Source: a bacterium (GTDB taxonomy: Bacteria > Patescibacteria > Dojkabacteria > SC72). From it: 10,390 bases of DNA. A model generated the notes under the pieces. It was not told the DNA's origin, searched no databases, and saw only the letters and a program-made list of their open reading frames with translations. The position numbers were made by a program, and so were the translations under genes. The DNA is taken from positions 1-10,390 of the forward strand of contig JAKPKF010000050.1 of NCBI GenBank assembly GCA_029553845.1, given 5' to 3'. Every line of letters begins with the position of its first letter. Position 1 is the first letter of the stretch. This document shows positions 5,911 through 10,390 of this stretch, in pieces.

Positions 5911-7932
5911 CTATTCAAATATTGTTCTTATCATTTTGTCTTCTATTGATTCTTCACGTTCCATCATGACATGTTCAGTTTTAAGTCTTTGTTTCATTAT
6001 GTCATGTTTAGCTTCAAGAATCATATTGTTAATAATCTTTTCAAGTTCTATCATCTTCTCTTTAGTCATGAGTTGATCTTGGAACTTGGATCTCATAGTT
6101 TTAATCTTAGCATCATTAAGTAATTTCTGCATCTTGAGATCAGCTTTATCTGTGATATTAGTAACACGTTGATCAGACAATTGCATCTGCACACGTTCAA
6201 GTTCTTTATGTAGTAATGCAATTTCTTCTTCTCTATCATTGAGTTCACTATTAAGTTGGTTGATAGTATCAAAACGTTGCATCAATTTCTGACGATCTTC
6301 TACTGGGGCATGTTCTAATACTACACTTGGATCAACAGCTCCTATTTGAGCTAATTCCATCATTAATCTAAGCATTGCCATTTGATATGTAGGTGAGTAT
6401 GAGCCAGCAACCACTCTGACATCAAAGTTAGTAAAGTCTGTTTCATTCATTATGTATGTTAACTCTTTAACATATTCACCATCTTCTATAGCTTGTGTAA
6501 GCTTAGCTTCAATTTCACTATCAGGTACCTCTTGTTGTTCCTGTTGTTGTATCCATTGTCTAACTGATTCTTCATTATCTGGATCTAAACCCTCCTTCTT
6601 ATTAAGTGTTACTGATTCCACTCTACCAGCATTATCAGTAATATTAATAACAGTTTCTTTATCGATATATGATTGAACATATTGCAGCATGACAAAACCT
6701 AACCTTGAGCATGCTAATTCCATTACCATGATAAACTCTTTGAGTGATTCAATAGCACCTTCTTTGATATCTAATAGATCACTCTTCCCTTCTCTTTGTA
6801 TATCACCATACCCAAGTATCTGGTTAGGTATAGTCAACCATTCAAACTCTTGTTTAGCATCAGCATAAAGACTAAAGAATGCGTTGTTAAGAGGTTGTCC
6901 ATTGATAATAAATGGAGGTTGAGCTTCACCTTCTAAGATGGTTGCTGAGCCAGGAGTATTAAGATTCTCTAAGAACTCATCAATATTTCCACGTGGTATG
7001 TCAATACTTCTAAAGATCATCTTAGGATTACTCATAAGTTGAGCATTTAGTATAGTTACACCATATGTTTTATTAATAAACTTCTGGATAGTCTTTAAGA
7101 AATGTACTTCACCACGTTTATAAGGATTATCATATCCTTCGACATATATAGGTATGATAGGATACTCAGTAATATGTTGAGGTAACATCTCTTTAAAAGC
7201 ATGTTGATACCCTATTAGAGTTTCTTTCATTATACCATCTATAGTCTTTGAGTAACATTCGTACAAGTTTACATACTGTCTTGTTGAATCAAATACTTTA
7301 TGCAAGAAATTATCTCCTCTGTTCGCTACAGGTTCAGCATAGAATGAATTAGGTATCTCAGATACGAGATCATCAATGCCATACACTTGTTTAACATAGC
7401 TAATAGGAACATACTTTCTTATTATAATCATTTCAGCATCATCGAATAGAGGATGTCTTGATTGAGGATCTACAAGTACTTCATCGAACCCTAATTTAAC
7501 AAATTTTACTCTATTGTTTTTTGATAGGATAACATGTAGATATGACATATTGTCTATCAATGCTGATTTAACAGCAGAAGCATATGTGTATAGTCCACCA
7601 GAGTTCTCCCAGCACCAGTCAAGTATCTTATTACCTAATGCTGCTTTCTTATCATCATGATCACCTATAGCAACTAACTTATATTTAGGTATAGAAGATG
7701 ATACAAGACCTACCATACCTTTAATTGCTTTACGTATCTTATTAATTACGATATCATATTGTCCACGTGCAGCAAGTATCTCTTTCTCTTCAGGCGAATA
7801 TTGTTCACCTTCATAGAACATTCTATTTGTCATACATTCTTTCTGCCAAGCAGCAAGCATATTATTATCATAAGTAGATATCTTAGTCCATTTCTTAGCA
7901 GCTTCTTGTGGTGAGTACTTAATAATTTCCAT
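5911..7932 (-). CDS. Portal protein, P22-type (673 aa)
   Basis: The portal is the dodecameric ring at the head vertex through which DNA is packaged and ejected. The N-terminal part follows the P22-like portal pattern: FYEGEQYSPEEKEILAARGQ (residues 39-58), then the I/V-INKI-K segment (62-66) and GLVSS; a helix at 115-130 with 'ALIDNMSYLHV'; and the VDP-x-SR-x-x-x-FDDAE segment at 154-167, followed by an Arg-Lys-Tyr strand. The stem and wing regions follow. Residues 551-673 are strongly helical and charged with many Glu/Lys/Met, similar in kind to the C-terminal helical barrel extension of P22 portals. Length is within the range of that family (about 650-750). The start at 7932 overlaps the upstream GH24-like gene by 14 bases and has GAGGG just upstream. 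The stop is TAG. Confidence 0.9.
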   Translation of the reverse strand: MEIIKYSPQEAAKKWTKISTYDNNMLAAWQKECMTNRMFYEGEQYSPEEKEILAARGQYDIVINKIRKAIKGMVGLVSSSIPKYKLVAIGDHDDKKAALGNKILDWCWENSGGLYTYASAVKSALIDNMSYLHVILSKNNRVKFVKLGFDEVLVDPQSRHPLFDDAEMIIIRKYVPISYVKQVYGIDDLVSEIPNSFYAEPVANRGDNFLHKVFDSTRQYVNLYECYSKTIDGIMKETLIGYQHAFKEMLPQHITEYPIIPIYVEGYDNPYKRGEVHFLKTIQKFINKTYGVTILNAQLMSNPKMIFRSIDIPRGNIDEFLENLNTPGSATILEGEAQPPFIINGQPLNNAFFSLYADAKQEFEWLTIPNQILGYGDIQREGKSDLLDIKEGAIESLKEFIMVMELACSRLGFVMLQYVQSYIDKETVINITDNAGRVESVTLNKKEGLDPDNEESVRQWIQQQEQQEVPDSEIEAKLTQAIEDGEYVKELTYIMNETDFTNFDVRVVAGSYSPTYQMAMLRLMMELAQIGAVDPSVVLEHAPVEDRQKLMQRFDTINQLNSELNDREEEIALLHKELERVQMQLSDQRVTNITDKADLKMQKLLNDAKIKTMRSKFQDQLMTKEKMIELEKIINNMILEAKHDIMKQRLKTEHVMMEREESIEDKMIRTIFE

Positions 7933-8413
7933 TCATCCCTCTTTTATATAGTTCAGCTTCTTCTTTACGTAATTTAGTTAATGAATACGATTCAACATAT
8001 CCATGTTCCATTCTTGACATATTATGATTAATAAAGGACTTAGCTGCTTTATCATATCTTTTTACTCTAGTAAACTCTGTTACTTTAGAATATCTAAATA
8101 GATCAGGAGTGATACAGAATGCTAACGATACTAACGCAATAAAGGCATCAATACCGAGTTCAATTTCCATAGGGATAGTTTCATCTACTACTTGAATAGC
8201 ACGCTCTATATCCTCTCTTAATAGCTTCTCAGCCATTATTGGAGTAAGTCCTTTCTTAAGATGTTCTTCACCTTTTCTAATTATGTGATTATATCCAATA
8301 GCTTCATATCCACTATGATTAATGTATGGTAGAAATGATGGTTCATTCCATTTCTTTATAAATCGTTCTACTGCTTGATACACTATATTATCAGTACTTT
8401 TAGCATACATCAT
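7919..8413 (-). CDS. GH24 lysozyme-fold protein with substituted catalytic residues (164 aa)
   Basis: The pattern is that of the lambdoid/P22 (GH24, RrrD-like) lysozymes: IKKWNEPSFLPYINHSGYEA followed by IGYNHII (residues 19-45), GLTPIMAEKLLREDIERAI (55-73), DAFIALVSLAFCITPDLF (89-106), then the YDKAAKSFINHN helix (120-131) and a final LRKEEAELYKRG (148-159). Aligned on the GY-x-x-I-G-Y-x-H block, the usual Glu/Asp/Thr triad falls on Asn23, Asn32 and Ala38; a Glu occurs one place off at 24. Lysis activity is therefore doubtful. It overlaps the portal start by 14 bases and forms ATGA with the ORF upstream. Either Met1 (8413) or Met2 (8410) could be the start, as AGGAG lies 5 or 8 bases away. 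It has no signal peptide. A structural or regulatory reuse is inferred, not shown. Confidence 0.8.
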   Translation of the reverse strand: MMYAKSTDNIVYQAVERFIKKWNEPSFLPYINHSGYEAIGYNHIIRKGEEHLKKGLTPIMAEKLLREDIERAIQVVDETIPMEIELGIDAFIALVSLAFCITPDLFRYSKVTEFTRVKRYDKAAKSFINHNMSRMEHGYVESYSLTKLRKEEAELYKRGMNGNY

Positions 8414-8541
8414 TCTCTCTCCTTAATAGAGGTGCTGCACCACCATAGTACAATATCTTGATTTGCCTTCTTTTTAATATTATTTAGCATGAGGAAGTCC
8501 TGCACAATTATTGTGGTCAAGGTCGTAACAGCACCGATCAT
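8410..8541 (-). CDS. Tiny hypothetical ORF between lysis cassette and GH24-like gene (43 aa)
   Basis: A 43-codon frame from ATG at 8541-8539 to TGA at 8412-8410, which forms an ATGA overlap with the next gene. It fits the gap exactly, starting five bases after the stop of the 58-aa gene. The N-terminal part is hydrophobic (IGAVTTLTTIIVQDFLML), perhaps a short membrane or amphipathic helix; the rest is basic with WWC near the end. The nearest AGGA is about 13 bases from the ATG, longer than usual, so expression is uncertain. It could instead be a non-coding spacer. No family is recognised. Confidence 0.45.
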   Translation of the reverse strand: MIGAVTTLTTIIVQDFLMLNNIKKKANQDIVLWWCSTSIKERE

Positions 8542-8545
8542 TATA

Positions 8546-8722
8546 TTATTTCTTTCCTTTTGAAGCAAGATAATTATGGGATGCTTCTCTTAATGCTTCA
8601 ACAATTTGATCATCAATAGTAGTATCAGTCTTTTTAGACAGATAGTCAAGTACCTCTATGATGATACTGATAATAGTATTAGTTGGTAATATCTTTAGCA
8701 TTTGAGTTATTATTTTATTCAT
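8546..8722 (-). CDS. Small protein downstream of lysozyme (58 aa)
   Basis: A 58-residue frame beginning MNKIITQMLKILPTNTIISI. AGGA lies eight bases before the ATG at 8722-8720, and the gene follows the lysozyme stop by 15 bases. Residues 9-28 are hydrophobic enough for a short membrane-associated or amphipathic helix (ILPTNTIISIIIEVLDYL). The second half has the charged run KTDTTIDDQIVEALREA, which is like small proteins found near holin and endolysin genes in many phages. I infer a possible lysis accessory role from this location only. It is too short for common gene-length cut-offs. Confidence 0.7.
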   Translation of the reverse strand: MNKIITQMLKILPTNTIISIIIEVLDYLSKKTDTTIDDQIVEALREASHNYLASKGKK

Positions 8723-8737
8723 TATAGTTTCCTTTCT

Positions 8738-9151
8738 TCATGTTTCTTCTTTAGCAAGTAGATTAGATAATTCTTTAGCTCTAATACCAACTTGTTTAGC
8801 CCAATTAGAATCTAACATTTCTATACTTGCTTGTTTATATTTGCCTTCTTCTATTAGTTTAAGAGTCTTCTTAAAGCCTAATAGTCTATAGATCCCAAGA
8901 TTGAAACACATGTTAATTATGATATCTTGTACTGTATTTGAATGATCGAATACCCAGAAGAGATGATGCTTTAATTGTTTCACACAATTGTCAATATCGT
9001 TTCTAAGTAGATGTTCAGCTTCCTCTTTAGATATGCCTACATCGTCTAAATTACGTCCATATCCGATGCTTAACTTACCAGCAGAGCATCTATATGGCTT
9101 AAGCATTAATCCTTCGTGTTTCTTTAGTAATTTGATTCCATCTTCTGTCAT
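8738..9151 (-). CDS. Phage lysozyme, GH24 (muramidase), endolysin (137 aa)
   Basis: Hydrolyses the beta-1,4 bond between N-acetylmuramic acid and N-acetylglucosamine in peptidoglycan to release progeny. The catalytic layout Glu-8-x-Asp/Cys-5-x-Thr of T4/P21-type lysozymes is seen as Glu13, Cys22 and Ser28 (region HEGLMLKPYRCSAGKLSIGY). Cys in the Asp place is known to work in T4 and is natural in related phage enzymes; Ser in place of Thr is less usual. GRNLDDVGIS (32-41), NMCFNLG (80-86) and DSNWAKQVGIRAKEL (114-128) complete the family pattern. Length is normal for the smaller members. No signal peptide or SAR helix is seen, so a holin should be needed for export. The start overlaps the stop of the membrane protein gene as ATGA (9148-9151). 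Confidence 0.93.
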   Translation of the reverse strand: MTEDGIKLLKKHEGLMLKPYRCSAGKLSIGYGRNLDDVGISKEEAEHLLRNDIDNCVKQLKHHLFWVFDHSNTVQDIIINMCFNLGIYRLLGFKKTLKLIEEGKYKQASIEMLDSNWAKQVGIRAKELSNLLAKEET

Positions 9152-9456
9152 TTTACTACCCCTGTTATAATTGATATAGTGAATCCTATTCCGAGAATAC
9201 CGAGTATATTAAGAGTTAATGTAATTATTTTTATCCAGTCTTTAAGCTTAGACCTTTCACATTTATTGTACTCTACCATGTTCTTATTGAAGTATGTAGG
9301 ATCATCCATTTTAACAAAACCTTCTTTACACTCTAATCGTTGTGCTACATATTCTTCTTGTATACGTACAAGTTTATTGATCTGCTCTTTCATATGTTTA
9401 ATTGATGTTTCTATTTTAGCTATCCTTTCTCCAAGTTTTGAATCAATAGTTTGCAT
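9148..9456 (-). CDS. Coiled-coil protein with C-terminal membrane helix, holin/XhlA-like (102 aa)
   Basis: The protein starts MQTIDSKLGERIAKIETSIK with a helical, charged segment that looks like a coiled coil to about residue 40. Residues 75-101 (WIKIITLTLNILGILGIGFT and on) form one hydrophobic helix. This order matches XhlA-type holin partners of Gram-positive phages in shape, though not in a diagnostic motif. It directly precedes and overlaps the lysozyme, so a holin or holin partner role is the best inference; a different membrane protein is possible. I set the start at 9456 because GGAAGG (9466-9471) lies nine bases before it. An upstream in-frame ATG at 9465 would touch that site, and one at 9504 would add 16 residues and overlap the previous gene by 62 bases. 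Confidence 0.7.
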   Translation of the reverse strand: MQTIDSKLGERIAKIETSIKHMKEQINKLVRIQEEYVAQRLECKEGFVKMDDPTYFNKNMVEYNKCERSKLKDWIKIITLTLNILGILGIGFTISIITGVVK

Positions 9457-10198
9457 TGTTACCATCCTTCCATAGATGGTCGGGTATAGCCCAACCATCT
9501 TCATTTAATTCCACAAACAGTTCACCGTTACTATCGAGATCATCTACAGAAACATATAGTTCCTGATTAGTAGGCATGATAGCAAACACGCCTTCAATGC
9601 TATCTCTCATTCCGAGAACTAATTCATGTACCGAACTTTCTTCACCCATAGAATCAATCCATTTAATCTGAACATAATGTACTTGCCTATACACATATGA
9701 TTCATCAAATGTTATAGTAAATATATACTTATTAGTATTAGGGTCTTTGACCTTATTAGTACATACTGTCCACTCATTTGAATTAATTCTGTACTTTACA
9801 ACAAATTTATCTACGTCTATTTCATACTCATCTAAACATGCTGGATTAGAATCGAACTCTAATCCGAACTTCAATGTATATACTCCAGATGTAATAGGCA
9901 TCTTATTAGCACCAAATACATATGAATTAGAGCCTTTCATAACACTACTGGTGTATGGAGTTGCCTCACTATTAATATAGATGTTTAAACGTGCTGCTTG
10001 AGGTAATAACAATCCACTATCAAGTGTTACTTCAGGTTCTAATATGAGATATCTATTAGAATCAGTTACTGATAATTCTATGTTGTTAATCAGTTGATCC
10101 TCTTCAAGTAGCCCATGATCAATAGATAACCCTGCTACAAGCTGTTTAGGCTGTACATTGATATCAAATAGCTTTAGATAAGTAGTTGCGTAACTCAT
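9443..10198 (-). CDS. Beta-rich structural protein with Ig/FN3-like region (251 aa)
   Basis: A 251-residue protein beginning MSYATTYLKLFDINVQPKQL. It is mostly alternating hydrophobic/polar residues, with no signal peptide or membrane helix. Residues about 131-196 read as an FN3/Ig-like domain: VKYRINSNEWTV, then a strand with FTITFDE, then HYVQIKWIDSMGEESS. Such domains are common on phage heads, tails and baseplates. The C-terminus ends with DGWAIPDHLWKDGNNANY. The ATG at 10198 overlaps the previous stop as ATGA and has only a weak GGA upstream, so translation is probably coupled. The 3' end overlaps the holin-like gene by 14 bases. A virion surface or tail role is inferred. Confidence 0.8.
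   Translation of the reverse strand: MSYATTYLKLFDINVQPKQLVAGLSIDHGLLEEDQLINNIELSVTDSNRYLILEPEVTLDSGLLLPQAARLNIYINSEATPYTSSVMKGSNSYVFGANKMPITSGVYTLKFGLEFDSNPACLDEYEIDVDKFVVKYRINSNEWTVCTNKVKDPNTNKYIFTITFDESYVYRQVHYVQIKWIDSMGEESSVHELVLGMRDSIEGVFAIMPTNQELYVSVDDLDSNGELFVELNEDGWAIPDHLWKDGNNANY
9461..9499 (-). promoter_or_regulatory. Alternative RNA hairpins at the start of the holin-like gene
   Basis: On the minus-strand message, GATGGTTGGG (9499-9490) pairs with CCCGACCATC (9484-9475) around a CTATA loop: a 10-bp stem with one G-U wobble. The same ACCATC (9480-9475) can instead pair with a second GATGGT (9466-9461), placing most of the GGAAGG ribosome site in its loop and the ATG at 9465 in the stem. 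The two structures exclude each other. The wobble pair is valid only for the transcribed strand, which supports an RNA role. A role in timing translation of the holin-like gene is inferred. It lies inside the 3' end of the 251-aa gene, so coding constraint could also explain it. Confidence 0.4.
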
Positions 10199-10390
10199 TG
10201 TTCCATCACTGTATTGTCTTTCCCAATGTTGCCAAGTTTAACTTTAACACTTGGAGTGCCAACAAATGCTGTATCGGAATCAGGGGATACAAATGTAACA
10301 TATTTTGCAACAACATCAACATGAAGGATTCTAATAGTAGTAATTTTAGAAAAATTGTTAGAAGGATCAGCCTCATTTTTCCATCTAAAC
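10195..10390 (-). CDS. Hypothetical beta-rich protein, C-terminal part (runs off right edge)
   Basis: An open frame enters from the right edge (first full codon ends at 10389) and encodes 64 residues to a TGA at 10197-10195. It has an alternating beta-like pattern (ITTIRILHVDVVAKYVTFVS and PSVKVKLGNIG) with no cysteine-rich or membrane segment. The stop overlaps the next start as ATGA. The style is like that of the 251-aa neighbour, so both may be parts of the same virion component. The 5' end lies outside the window, so no domain or family can be called. Confidence 0.75.
   Translation of the reverse strand, partial: FRWKNEADPSNNFSKITTIRILHVDVVAKYVTFVSPDSDTAFVGTPSVKVKLGNIGKDNTVMEQ

Noticed and set aside
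3008..7932. Assignment to crAss-like phages from the portal - small protein - capsid order
   Set aside because: This order is shared by many phages. The portal reads as P22-type, the capsid has a different insertion pattern, and strong Shine-Dalgarno sites throughout are not distinctive. No crAss-specific marker gene is in the window.
9148..9504. The longest start (118 aa) for the holin-like gene
   Set aside because: It would overlap the upstream gene by 62 bases and adds residues unlike the helical rest of the protein. The GGAAGG site is correctly spaced only for the ATG at 9456. The longer form is kept as a possible minor product.
1..10390. tRNA genes, CRISPR arrays, insertion sequences, attachment sites
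   Set aside because: Reading both strands I saw no cloverleaf-type sequence, no evenly spaced direct repeats, and no transposase or terminal inverted repeats. Nearly every base is within a coding frame.

Overview
The window is a compact segment of the structural (late) module of a tailed, double-stranded DNA bacteriophage or a prophage of that type. All fifteen supported genes and both partial end genes lie on the minus strand, so transcription runs from position 10390 towards position 1. The DNA is AT-rich (about one third G+C by eye). Genes are packed with almost no spacers: six junctions are ATGA start/stop overlaps, and most starts have a clear Shine-Dalgarno sequence (AGGAG or GGAG type). 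The window gives no direct host identification. A GH24 lysozyme with no signal peptide plus a membrane partner is most familiar from phages of Gram-negative bacteria, but that is only a hint. TAG ends at least two genes (230-aa protein and portal), so the standard code applies.

Layout in transcription order. (1) 10390-9443: the C-terminus of an unidentified beta-rich protein, then a 251-residue beta-rich protein with an Ig/FN3-like stretch, probably a virion structural or tail component. (2) 9456-8410: a lysis-type cassette with a 102-residue coiled-coil plus C-terminal membrane-helix protein (XhlA/holin-like), a 137-residue GH24 lysozyme, and two tiny ORFs (58 and 43 codons). (3) 8413-7919: a second GH24-fold protein whose three catalytic positions are all substituted. 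(4) 7932-3008: the head-building core, made of a P22-type portal protein, a 57-residue coiled-coil-like small protein, a Gln/Pro-rich scaffold candidate and a 639-residue major capsid protein. (5) 2978-2995: a GC-rich hairpin just after the capsid gene. (6) 2960-1: five small to mid-sized proteins in the place where head completion, adaptor and tail-tube genes usually sit, then the start of a gene that runs off the left edge. No function in this last block is recognised with certainty.

How it works together: the portal seeds the head, the scaffold candidate and the coat protein build it, and the post-capsid proteins probably close the portal vertex and attach the tail. The membrane protein and active lysozyme would open the host cell. 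The most notable items are the apparently dead lysozyme homologue directly upstream of and overlapping the portal gene, alternative RNA hairpins at the start of the holin-like gene, and a large insertion in the capsid protein.
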